DNA from: Portunus trituberculatus
Taxonomy: Eukaryota > Arthropoda > Malacostraca > Decapoda > Portunidae
NCBI RefSeq assembly: GCF_017591435.1
Contig: NC_059269.1
Span: forward strand, 3,566,129-3,630,128
Direction of reading: 5' to 3'
Length of the DNA: 64,000 nt
A program made the translations under genes and the position numbers. Shown here in pieces: positions 11,256 to 25,206 of the stretch (its first letter is position 1; every line of letters begins with the position of its first letter). The notes under the pieces were generated by a model, which made no database searches, had not been told where the DNA came from, and worked only from the letters and a program-made list of their open reading frames with translations.

Positions 11256-12050
11256 ACCAACCTTCATCAGACTCTCAAGACATTGCTCTTAAGGAATCTG
11301 ATGTTGTAGATGTTCCCCCTTGCCCTCCTGTTAGAGCAAGGAGCTCAATCATAAGCCCTGCTCACATAACATCTCTCACAAACCCTCAAGCATCATCTTT
11401 GCCTAAATCTCCCAAATCCTTTGGTGTGTTTATGTCAGCACCCCGTTACCCCTCCCTCATGCTTGTTACAGATGAGTTCAGCTCTCAAGGCTCAGATCGA
11501 GACTATCAGGCCACCATGAATGATGAGAATGCCGAACAAAACATCAAAGACATACCATATTATGCTCACCCACTGCCTACTGCTGCAACAGGCAGCAGAT
11601 GCAAGGCTCTCTATGACTATGAAGCCAACATGTATGATGAACTCACCATCAGGACAGGTAATGGTTATATTCATGTCATGCAAATATTTCTAGTTGACCA
11701 AAAAAAAAAAAAATTTCTTGTTATTGGCATCTCTTTTCTTGATATAATTCAGAAATTTTGGTAGTTACTGGTAACTATTATGAAGTTAAAGAAAAATAAA
11801 ATCTGTCGACTTATGTAATTTATAGTTTCTTTTAATGCTTATAAATTCATTATCCATTGAAATGGATTGCTTTTAATTGTACTTAAAATTTATGTGCTAT
11901 CATTGTTCTAGCCTTATGAATTAGTTTAAATATTTTTCACCAGGTGACATAATCAACATTCATGAGAAGCAAGCTGATGGATGGTGGGTTGGAGAGCTGG
12001 ACAGTGTTGTGGGCATGTTCCCAGCAACATATGTTGAAGAGATTGATTGA
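11256..12050 (+). CDS. SH3-domain protein, C-terminal exons (Nostrin-like)
   Basis: Two exons, 11256-11657 and 11944-12050 (stop TGA 12048-12050), are joined by a phase-1 GT-AG intron. Exon one gives a Ser/Pro-rich linker (VPPCPPVRARSSIISPAH) and then the start of an SH3 domain (RCKALYDYEANMYDELTIRT). Exon two finishes it with GDIINIHEKQ, DGWWVGEL and VGMFPATYVEEID. All SH3 landmarks are present: ALYDY, the WW pair and the P-x-x-Y face. An SH3 at the extreme C-terminus ending FPATYVEEI recalls Nostrin, an F-BAR/SH3 adaptor in membrane trafficking; upstream F-BAR exons are not in the window. The acceptor at 11256 was chosen by phase; AG at 11269 also fits. Other F-BAR/SH3 proteins remain possible. 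Confidence 0.8.
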
Positions 12051-12341
12051 ACTTGGTCTGCTTAAGTTGTGATCACTGCTTCCAAGACTAAGAGCAGCAT
12101 TGGATGGGGGGGATTTTCTTCACTTTACTGTACTCATTATAACTTTGTATATTCTCTGATAGAACATTTAACTATATTTCTGAGTTATTGTACATAAGAC
12201 AGGGTTTACAAAATAGAACTTTTAAAACTTCAAAAATATGTACTTGACACAGGATTTAGGCTTCCAATTCTGGCACTGCACAGCATAATTAATCTTAATG
12301 TTCTGAAACTAAGCTAGTCATTGATATGCATACAGTAATGA

Positions 12342-12347
12342 AATAAA
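12342..12347 (+). terminator. Candidate polyadenylation signal AATAAA
   Basis: AATAAA lies about 290 bp after the SH3 gene's stop codon, in AT-rich sequence compatible with a 3' UTR. No GU-rich element was clearly identified, and other AATAAA-like words exist nearby. Confidence 0.4.
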
Positions 12348-13488
12348 AACTGAAGTTAGATCTGACAGGTTTTATATAAGGTTTTATATGTAAATACTTT
12401 TTTTTAGAAAATATGATTAACATTTGCAGACAGTAGTATACATATATGTATGCCTTAAGATCTAACAACTGTTTCTTCTTCATATATAGCTTTGCTACAC
12501 TCATATACTGTTTCATGATGAAAACAGATTTTCTTCAAACAAATATCATTTATTATAAATTACATACATTTTTTAACATGTGCACATATGAAATTTTGTT
12601 GCAACTCATTAATCACCAAGCTCATTCAAAACAGTACTGACCGTGACACTTGAGTTATTATGTTGTAGCAACTCATTATCTCTGGGAAACTGGAGATTAT
12701 TATTAGTTCAAAGAAAATATATGATTGATTACTTATGAATATTTGTTTCATACTTTATGGCATTTCTAGTATTTCTTTGAGTTATATCTTGTTATATTAC
12801 ATTATGGGTGAGTTTATACTGAAAGGTAACATCATCAAAAGCAGAATTTGTCATTGGATACCTTTACACAGATTTCACCGATTAACTGGTCATTTTAAAT
12901 GCAGGAAAAGAAATAAGTCTGTTATAACAGCAAAAATAGATCTGTTATGACATAGCAGGATAAACCAGTTGATCTCTGATAGACAGACTTGGGTATTTGC
13001 ATGCCAGGCCCATGTGCAGGGTGGATGATGATAATTTGTTCTTTCTGTCTATTAAGGTACAGGGGCTAACTATGATTCTAAATGAGACTTTTAAACATAT
13101 GATGCTATATGTGTGTGGTGGTAAAAGGCATTAAGAAGAAAATGCCCAAAATAAGTGATCCTATTTAAGGGCTGAGAAAGAAAGAGATAAGAGCCATATG
13201 TCAGAAAGTATGAATAATGTTGACAGTTTGTAAGAATGTGTGAATGAGTATAACTAGAAGAGCTGAAGAATAGTGTGGGTGAAGATTTAAGTTAATGAAG
13301 CATACCTGGGCAATGGTTACTGATGATCTGTTTGAGGTTCCTACTCACACACAGCATTTGGTGATTCATTACACAAACTATTTACACTTTTTAAGGCTAC
13401 TCCTGACAGCTACTATTGAAGACCTTACATGGTAAATGTTGACCCTAATTTAGAGACATGCTCAGTTTTTGTTCAACCATGGGCGCAT
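12348..13488. other. Intergenic, nothing recognised
   Basis: AT-rich sequence without open frames of interest, terminal repeats or RNA genes that I can identify. It ends at the (AC)n tract at 13489 where a LINE begins. Confidence 0.5.
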
Positions 13489-14324
13489 ACACACACACAC
13501 ACACACACACACAGTGGGTGAGATCACCAACAAGGTGCAAGGGACAAGATGTTGCAGCAAGGTTGGATTTGGTATTTACCAGGGGTATCTCTCTAAAAGA
13601 GGAAATTGAACATAAATGTCCCTTGGGGAAAAGCGATCATGATGTCCTAAGCTTTGAGCTGGATACGGAATTAAGCACGAAAAAGGTAACCAGTGGAGTT
13701 CCACAAGGGTCAGTGCTGGGTCCCATCATGTTTTTTATTTATGTTAATGATATGCCAGTAGGAATTGACAGTTACATGAACATGTACTAAAATTATGAGG
13801 AGAGTAAAGAATGTGGAAGATTGTAACAAGTTACAGGAAGGTCTTGATAAAATATATGAGTGGAGTAAGGAGTGGCAGATGGAATTTAATATAGACAAGA
13901 CCCATGTTATGAAAATGGGAAGAAGTAGATACAGACCAAACAGGGATTACAGGCTGGGTGATGAGAAAATTAAAGAGACAAATGAGGAGAAAGACTTAGG
14001 AGTAACTGTGCAAAACACTTTGTCACCGGAGAAACACATTAACAAGATTTTTTGGAAAACATACAACATGCTTCAAAATATTGGCCTTGCATTCCACTAC
14101 CTAGATGAAGGAATGATGAAGAAGATATTATGTACCTTAATAAGACCCCAGTTAGGATATGCAGCATGTGTCTGGTCACCGCATATGAAGAAAAATGTGA
14201 AGAAGGTGGAAAGGGTACAGAGGCTGGCAACAAGGACTCAGGGAGTTAGACTATGAGGAAAGACTGAGGAAGCTGGGGCTGACCACATTAGAAGAGAGAA
14301 GAACAAGAGGAGACACGATAACTA

Positions 14325-15564
14325 CAGTACCCTCCCGAGTTTAGCGCTATCCGAGTTTCGCGATCCTCGAGTTTGGCGCTTAGTCCTAAATTCTTACCAT
14401 CCCGAGTTTGGCGCTGTATCGCCCTGAGTTTCGCGCTGCTTTGACAAGTATCGGTCGCGTTTACTTCCGGGCGGCGTCACGTATGCTGCCCCAAGACTCC
14501 TGCAGTTGGCTGACTGAGCTGACCACGTGTGCGTCCTTAGCCCTCTTCCACCAGCATCTTGATAGTTCTTATATGCAAGCTAATTAATTTTGATGTCAGG
14601 AAATAAAGGAGGCACTGCAGCATGTGGCTCGAAGAAACCTACTTCGGCAAAAGGAAGCAGGCCAGAGAGGCAGGGTAAGAAGAAAAGACTGTTAAACATG
14701 AAGGAAAAAGACGAAGTGTTGGATAAGCTTGATGCTGGAATGGGACCTGTTGCCGTTGGAAACTTGTTCAACATTAGTGAGTCTACTGTTAGAGGAATAA
14801 GAGTGAAACGTGAGGAAATAAAACGTTTTCTGAAAGACGCTCGAGGGAGCTCTGTGATTCAAGTTGCTCACATCACGCATCCTACAAGCAAGTTGATGGT
14901 AACAACAGAACACTATTTGAAGAAATATACTGTTGACAAAAATGACCGAAATGTGTGCATATCTTCTGGTAAGGTAAGACAGAAGGCAAGAGAAATATAT
15001 GCTGCAGTGGCACGTAACTTAAACATTGACAATCCTCCACCTTTCTCTGCTAGTAATGGCTGGTTCTCAAGGTTAAAAAAAAGACACTCGTTCAAGAGGG
15101 CACGATGTCTGGGTGAAGCAGCAGACGCATCTACAGAAGAGGTGGAAAGTTTCATTGATGTCTTGAAACAGATGACTGAGGACGGCGGTTACAATCTCCG
15201 TCAAATATTCAACGCCGATGAAACAAATTTGAAGGCTTTGCGCTAGCGGACCATGCCCCAGAGTGAGATTATGTGCTGTTAGAGTTCTTATTATTTCTTT
15301 TCTCTTTTTGCTCTTTTCAATAAAGTGTGTATCCCAGTTTTTTTCGTCTTAACAAGAGCATTCTTCACTGAAACTGAATACACCCACCAATTTATCGGTA
15401 TTTTGAAATAAGGGAGTAAAGTGGGGAGGAAAAAAAATCAGCTTCGTCCCGGGCCAGAATGAATAAGCGTTTTTACATTGTTTTCAATACCCTGAGTTTA
15501 GCAATCCTCGAGTTTGGCGCTATATCTTAAGAAGAAAGCAAGCGCTAAACTCGGGAGGGTACTG
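14325..15564 (+). mobile_element. pogo/Tigger-group DNA transposon, internally deleted, inserted in a LINE
   Basis: The two ends are perfect 24-bp inverted repeats starting CAGTACCCTCCCGAGTTT, flanked by TA (14323-14324 and 15565-15566). Subterminal copies of CGAGTTTNGCG are spaced through 14333-14440 and again at 15485-15522, likely transposase binding sites. It carries the N-terminal part of a CENP-B-type transposase (14593-15246) and then about 300 bp of non-coding sequence. The target site is seen intact in the related LINE at about 2993-3003 (minus strand), proving a clean TA insertion. Confidence 0.92.
14593..15246 (+). pseudogene. CENP-B/Tigger transposase, truncated before most of the DDE core
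   Basis: ATG at 14593 starts a 217-residue frame. Basic residues (SRPERQGKKKRLL) lead into a psq/CENP-B N-terminal helix-turn-helix at about residues 32-80 (KEKDEVLDKLDAG, VGNLFNISESTVRGI). A CENP-B-type second DNA-binding domain follows at about 110-175 (VCISSGKVRQKA, SNGWFSRLKKRH), then the first DDE motif IFNADETNLKAL. It stops at TAG 15244-15246. Full Tigger transposases continue several hundred residues with two more acidic residues, so the catalytic domain is deleted. As read it could still bind DNA. It lies inside intact inverted repeats, so it is transposon-derived. Confidence 0.85.
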
Positions 15565-15852
15565 TATGTATAAATTGGTGAACAAGATTGACATACTGGA
15601 CAGAGAGTTGATAAGGGTGACCACAAGTAATCATCTCCGAGGACATGGAAAAAAGCTAATAAAGGACATCTGTCTAAATGACGTGAGAAAATACAGTTTC
15701 CCACATCGTAGCATTGATAAGTGGAATAAACTGAGCAGTGATGTCGTTGACGCGGTGTGTGTCAATCAGATGAAAGAGAGATATGACAGGAATGGACAAG
15801 GAGACAGGACACAGAGAGCTTAGCTCGGGCCCTGTAATACACAAATAGGTAA

Positions 15853-15883
<31 letters not shown>

Positions 15884-15894
15884 AGAGAGAGAGA

Positions 15895-16211
15895 GGGATG
15901 GGTTGATCGTATTTATTTGGATTTAAAAAAGGCGTTTGACAAAGTGCCACATGCAAGATTACTATGGAAGTTAGAGGAGAAGCGTGGCTTAAAAGGAAGC
16001 ACATTGAGATGGATGGAAAATTATTTGACGGGGAGAGAAATAAGGACGGCAGTTAAAGATATGAAGTCCAAGTGGAGAGCAGTAGAAAGCAGAGTGCCGC
16101 AGGGATCAGTATTAGCACCAATACTTTTCCTCATATATATTAACGACATGCCAGAAGGAGTGAACAACTACATAAATCTGTTTGCGGATGATACGAAACT
16201 GTGCAGAGTGT
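15895..16211 (+). mobile_element. LINE reverse transcriptase fragment
   Basis: The open frame 15917-16258 holds DLKKAFDKVPHARLLWKL, WMENYLTGREIRTAV, SRVPQGSVLAPILFLIYIND and LFADDTKLCRV, that is RT palm motifs with an intact FADD. It is related to but distinct from the neighbouring LINE subfamily (LRWMENYLTGREI versus KWMENYLMGREM). Its 5' side abuts the (AC)n(AG)n tract ending at about 15895. RT text is lost at about 16212, where an unrelated segment with a GTTCACCGG inverted repeat begins. Confidence 0.75.
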
Positions 16212-16620
16212 TACGTTCACCGGTTAAACTGGTAAGATTGGCATCGGAGAGCCGGTGAACAATAACAATTAAAAAAAAACACTGCAGGTTCAACTGGTGA
16301 GGAAATGCAAAAGGGGGTCACTTTAAAAAGCTATTTTAATAACCCATAATGAAATTGACACATATATAACAAGAAACATGAAACACAGATATATAACATG
16401 AAACACAGGAAAATGACATACACATATACATATAACACAGTAATAAATACAACAATAAATAACCCAACTTAATACCTAACAATAATCCTAATCCTATATA
16501 GAGGCAATGTGGAAAGCACGGACGAGGGGAAGTGATACTTATGCGGTGTCGCAGTGGTGAAATGCTGGGTGATGGTTGATCCCACGGTAGACCCTTTAAA
16601 AACAAAAGAGGGAGAAAAAA
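16212..16620. other. Unassigned insertion-like segment with short inverted repeat
   Basis: Between two LINE pieces lie about 410 bp of AT-rich non-coding sequence. It opens TTACGTTCACCGGTTAAACTGG, printed here in two parts: TTACGTTCACCGG and TTAAACTGG. Nine bases GTTCACCGG (16215-16223) are the perfect reverse complement of CCGGTGAAC (16252-16260). A related word GGTTCAACTGGTGAGG occurs at 16287-16302. It ends in an A-rich run near 16612-16625. No coding text or long terminal repeats are visible. A solo LTR or a MITE fragment are possibilities I cannot decide. Confidence 0.35.
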
Positions 16621-20400
<3,780 letters not shown>

Positions 20401-20860
20401 GAAAAATTCCCCAAATCGTATCATTGTTTTGACACTCCACCTGTCTCCACTGTGCTTGACTTGGCACGCTCGAGTTGGTTCATACTCGACTCTCCATCTG
20501 CTTTCCTGACTCCATGAAGCGTGAAGGCACTTCAAGACAGATCTGACATATCATGAGAGGTATATCTATGAAGCGGGACTGTTTCCTCACGCATGGCTTT
20601 GGGGAGGAGTCTCTGCGGTATGTATTGGCCCATAGACGTGATGCGAATGGCGTCAGTGAATGTATTCTTTCAAAATCATTGGCCCATATGAGAGATTGGG
20701 GTGTTTTGCAGTGAAGAAGGGAGAAGTTTAGTGATGTGTACATCCGAAAGTACCATCTGGCCAGCGGTCCAGCATTATCATTTCCTTCTACCCGATAATG
20801 CCTGAGTGAGAAAGCTCCTATTTGAAAAGGCTTTTTCATCCCCCTTTAGTTAGACAGATT
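20401..20860. other. Unassigned single-copy-looking sequence
   Basis: About 460 bp of balanced composition between the triplet repeat and a LINE. A 119-codon minus-strand open frame (20839-20480) has no domain I recognise and unconvincing composition. No inverted repeats or splice pattern stand out. Confidence 0.4.
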
Positions 20861-23390
20861 ATAAAAGAGGGCTTAATGAAGAAGAATTTTGTAAAAACTG
20901 TAAGAAAAACATCGAGAGGCAGTCTTGTTTTCGCTGGGGTTTGGGGACCACAGCAGACAGTGCAGGTTGTGGTGCCACAGCCTTTAATGCCCCAGAGGTG
21001 CTGGTACCATGCAGGTTATTTAGGGATTCTGATAAGTGTCCAGACTCATGAAAGAAGACCATGGTAGTTCTTGAGTGTCTTGAAGGATACACCAGGGTCC
21101 TGGGAGCCCATATGGTATTCATCCCCCATTTGCGCCTTAGATCATGCAAGTCTGATCTAGCATATCCTGTGTTTCGTATCTTGCAGGAGTTCTATAAATC
21201 TAGTTCTTTGCCCTCTATTTGGAAAAGGTCTCTCATCGTCCCTGTTTACAAGAATAGATCTAACCATGATCCCCTCAAATATATAACCTGAGTCCCAAAC
21301 CTCAGTGTATGTTTCTTGAACGGTTTCTGTGTAAATTCACATACGATCGTGCTGGTGCTAATGACCTATTAATTAATTATCAATTTGGATTTCGTGCCGG
21401 ATGATTCTCTAAGGACCAATTGATATTGAGAAACAGCAAAATATATCTCCTTTTTTGGCTAATGGTTTAATGTAGATTTAATGGTGCTACTTTAATGTGA
21501 GGTCTGCCTTCCGTTTTGAGTACAGTGCGAGGTTTACCACACCATCGAACTATAATATAATATTGTGTGTGTATACTATTTAAATAAACCTTGTCAATCT
21601 GAATGGGGTTATCGTTTGTTCCAAGCATCTTCCCTTTTCGTTCATGAGAAGCAATGGCTCCACACACTTCTCGGCACATATTGTACCAACCAGTTGCAGT
21701 ATTTGGAGATTTTCCGGTTGGAGTCGTTGCTGTGGTCATTGGTATATCCATTACAAAGAAAAAATATTAGTTCTAAGATTTCACTGAGGCTCAGGTTGCA
21801 GTGCAATTTATTGTTTATGTCTGTGTAATGGAAAAATTTATTTCCTTTACGAAAAGATTGTGTAGTTTAACATTCCTTTCGAGGACAACATTTGTTACGC
21901 TTTCATTTTTTTTCCTCCATGACAGAACCTCATTTATGGCATGGAGCTGCTTGTTGAACTGTATCCAGCAGATTGAGTTCTCTTAGAAAGGCAACCTTTT
22001 CCTCTCTCAGGATGACTCTTCTAAAAAACTCCTTCAGCAACATTTTGAAGTATAGTCTTAAGTTCTGAAATATTTGTTAACTGGTTCAGGCCAAGGAGGA
22101 TTCTGAAATAGGAGCTTCATTTGCTTCTTTTTATATGGGCAGGTCACCTGATCTATGTTGGAGCTCACCTGACCTGATGGCCATGTGAAGAGAAGGGCAC
22201 AGTAAGTCTCTGCGCTGCACCTGGGTAGACAACATAATAAGGTAGACCTCACGCTATAGTAGCACCAATTTAATCATGTTTGACTTTTCCAAAGCTTTTG
22301 ATGTAATTTGTTATATCATACTTCTGGATAAGGTAGCTAAATTGGGTATCACTGGTAAGGTCCTCAGATGGATTAAAGAGTTCTTAACTTGCAGAGTAAT
22401 GAATGTGCCAGTCTTATGACATACACAGTGGTGTGCCTCAGGGTTCAGTACTGGGACCACTTCTTTTTCTTTTTTATGTAAAATTTCTTACTCACAATAT
22501 TACTACTAATACTAAAATCTTTGCTGATAATTTGAAAATATACCTTGCTCTCTAGACTGACTCTTCTCACAACATAGTGCTTGACAAGGCCATTTGTCAA
22601 AGGGATATTGATTACCTCCATAGTCTCTTCCTCCTGGGTTTTAGGAATGAATGTTTCTAAATGTACTATTGTGTATTTCAGTAGACACCCAGTGGATTGG
22701 TCTTCTCTTCCTGTGTTGGGTCTGTACAATTTGGATGGCTTTCCTATACTGATCAAGAAGTTTGCTATTGACTTGGATGTATTGGTTGATTCATGCTTCA
22801 AATTTCATCAACACATAGCCAATGTTGTACAGAAGGCAGGAAGTGTGTCACATAATGTACTTAGATGTAGAGTTAGTTGTGATGCATCTTTAATGACGTC
22901 CTTATTTGTTACTCATGTAAGGCCAGCAGCATCTGTCTGGAGTACTGGTTAGGTGGAAGATATACATTCAATAGAATCAGTTAAAAGATGCTGGACTAAA
23001 CAGATGTGGGGCATGAACCATCTCAGCTACTCTCAAAGACTCAAAAATTTAGATCTTAATTATATGCATTTTTACAAAATGACATTATTAAATATTGGAA
23101 ATTTTTTCACTGTAATTATGCCATTTCTCCTAGTAAAGTCTTTATCCAATCCCCAACTGACAGAACAACAGGACACTAATGGAAGATTGCATGTGTCAGA
23201 ATTCATCTTGAAGTATGCAGATGCTTTTTCAGTGTTAGAGGAATTGCTCTGTGGAATTCTCTTTCTGATGCTGTAGTTGCATTCAGTCTCTTCCTTTGTT
23301 TAAAGTCAACCTATCTAAACATTTAGGTGACAAGTTTTATTAAGTATGTTTAGTCCTGCTATCCTTTCCCAGCCTGCTCATTAACTCCAT
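20861..23390 (+). mobile_element. Second non-LTR family, RT region, split by a Merlin-like element
   Basis: RT text starts at about 21130 (LPSIWKRSLIVPVYKN at 21210-21260, then FVPDDSLRTN) and breaks at 21481. It resumes at 22268 with LIMFDFSKAFDVICY, GKVLRWIKEFLT and a decayed QGSVLGPLLF. The thumb follows at 22580-23290 (CSKRCWTKQMWGMNHLSYSQRL, shown here as KRCWTKQMWGMNHL, and RRFFSVRGIALWNSLSDAVV-like text). Frequent stops show age. This family differs from the AC-flanked LINEs in both the SKAFD motif and the C-terminal region. Confidence 0.7.
21483..22266 (-). mobile_element. Merlin-like DNA transposon remnant with 8-bp target duplication
   Basis: The ends are inverted repeats GGTGCTACTTTAATGTGAGG and GGTGCTACTATAGCGTGAGG (25 of 29 positions match over the longer alignment). 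The flanks are GATTTAAT (21475-21482) and AATTTAAT (22267-22274), an 8-bp duplication with one mismatch. The minus frame 21751-21467 holds TGWYNMCREVCGAIASHERK and NPIQIDKVYL, which resemble the ISXO2/IS1595-type DDE transposase of Merlin elements. The rest of the catalytic domain is deleted. The interrupted RT codons VDLIMFDFSKAFD become continuous when the element is removed. Confidence 0.7.
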
Positions 23391-23439
23391 GCTCTTTTTT
23401 TCTGCTCCATGCTTTTCTTTCTCAGTAATTTATTAATTT

Positions 23440-25144
23440 AATATTACAATTGATGAGCTGGCACATCAGCAGAGTGTGGCTCCATGGGGCCTCTGTCGGT
23501 CTCTGACCAGGAGGCCTTATCAGGTAAGAGAACCAGGTAAGAGAACCTTGGTCTGCTGGTAATGTCCTGTGGATGAGTAATGATACCAGTGAGGTGAGGA
23601 GAGTATGTGGTGAAAATAGTGGTGGGGGCAATGTAACAACAGGTATTTTGGGGTGTCTGGCTGTGTGAGACACCATGGGCAGTGAGGGATGTCCATCAGG
23701 CTTAGGGCTTAGCCTCTGCATGTGGGCATTGGAACAACTTTGTTCTATTCTGAGTTTAGTAACAGCAGTGTCTAGAACACAGCTGGGGGGGGGAGTGGGT
23801 GCACCAGTGGTGTCATCACTGTTGTGAGTCCTGTCTGATGTGTCCGAGTGTTGTGTACGGTAAAGTGTCTGTCAAATGTTTTTCCTTGTTTAAGTTGGAA
23901 CCCTGTCAGTTAGTCAGTAGGTCACTGTGGTCTGTGGAGAGAGATTTTTTTTTTTTTTTTTTTTTATATTATGGCCTATAGCATCTGTAGATATACTTGA
24001 AGAGTATGTATGGGAAGTGCTATTCAGCTTCCATCCATTAGTGGAGTGGGAGAGAGATGGGAGTGGGCATCATTTACTACTCTGTTGTCCATGATGTTGT
24101 CCACAGTGCCAATGTGGGAGGGGACCTACTGAAGATGGACATTGTATGAGGTTAACAGTTGATGTAGTAGGTGGTGTATTTAGAGGCAGAGGGAATGGTG
24201 TGTCTTGGCAGAGTGGAATAGAATGAGCTAGAGAGCAGTGAGAGAATCTGTAAAGAGTGTGGCTGTACAGGGGGGGATGTAATTGATAGCAAATTTTAGG
24301 CCTTCCTTTATGGCAAACAGTTCTGCTGTGAGGATAGAAGCACTGGCTGGCAACACCCCAGGTACTGGTAATTGAAGGATATAAATAGCTGCATCAACTG
24401 ATCTTAGGTGAGAGCCATCAGTTTGAAGATGTAAGCTGTTTTGGTATGTGTTTATTAGTGGGAGGAAGGTCTTGTCTGTGTTGGGCATCTGGCCTTGAAC
24501 CATGGTATCAGTGTGCTGAGCCCCTGAGAGACTATTAAAGAAAGGGAACCAAAGACCCAAAGGGGAGGTTTTTCCTTGAGTTAGAAAGGAGGGTGGGATG
24601 ACCTGGAGGATAGCATAGGAGAGGGCTGTCTACAAAGGGGGTGTCAGCTTGATATGGTAGAAGAACATGAAGTAGTGTAGCAGTGTAACCCCACTGCAGG
24701 GGGTGATAGCTTAGCTGTGCAAGTGGTTGCAGGCATATCATAGGTTCAGTGTGGGTGTGAACAGATGGAGCACAACACAACACCCGGGACCAGGAGTGCT
24801 ACACAAACACTTGTGCTGATGCTTTACATTTACAGTGGTACCCCGACATACAATTTTAATTCGTTCCGTGACGGTCGTTGCATATAAAAAAAATCGTATA
24901 TCAAATTAATTTTTCCCATAGAAATTAATGGAAATACAATTAATTTGTTCTTGTGATATGAATTTACCCCCACCCCCCCAAAAAAAAATAACATGCTTTA
25001 AATATCAACCAAATATAGATTTAATAATAAGACAAATACAATGTTTGTTGTATGCATGATATAAATAAACTATATTACTCAAAATAACAACTTAACCTGC
25101 AAAACTTGGGACACATTGATAGACATTCATCACGCAAGGCACGG

Positions 25145-25206
<62 letters not shown>

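Larger units (their letters stand above)
13514..15823 (+). pseudogene. LINE ORF2 remnant (EN tail fused to RT), non-functional
   Basis: Frame 13458-13790 joins the EN end (FTRGISLKEEIEHKCPLGKS, FELDTELST) to RT motif VTSGVPQGSVLGP and stops at MNMY. Frame 13795-14256 carries the thumb (YEWSKEWQMEFNIDKTH, RLGDEKIKE, LGYAACVWSPHMKK). After the transposon, 15566-15823 finishes the C-terminus (YKLVNKIDILD, NHLRGHGKKL, QMKERYDRNGQGD). The EN-RT fusion is a deletion product and not a new gene, because each side aligns to separate parts of element 2. Confidence 0.8.
13489..15883 (+). mobile_element. AC-flanked LINE copy, 5'-truncated, internally deleted, split by a Tigger element
   Basis: (AC)n at 13489-13513 leads straight into the end of the endonuclease domain (QWVRSPTRCKGQDVAARL). 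At about 13683 this jumps to the RT region (KKVTSGVPQGSVLGP), so the RT fingers are deleted. The remaining RT thumb runs to 14322 and resumes at 15567 after the 1240-bp insertion. The 3' end reads AAATAGGTAAATACACACAC, running into (AC)n at 15855-15883. An 11-nt deletion at about 13786 removes the catalytic FADD box. It belongs to the same subfamily as element 2 (2715-6700, opposite strand). Confidence 0.85.

Noticed and set aside
13458..13790. A novel endonuclease-RT fusion protein
   Set aside because: Alignment with element 2 shows an internal deletion joining distant parts of ORF2.
20480..20839. 119-codon minus-strand open frame as a gene
   Set aside because: No domain, splice or promoter support; composition not clearly coding.
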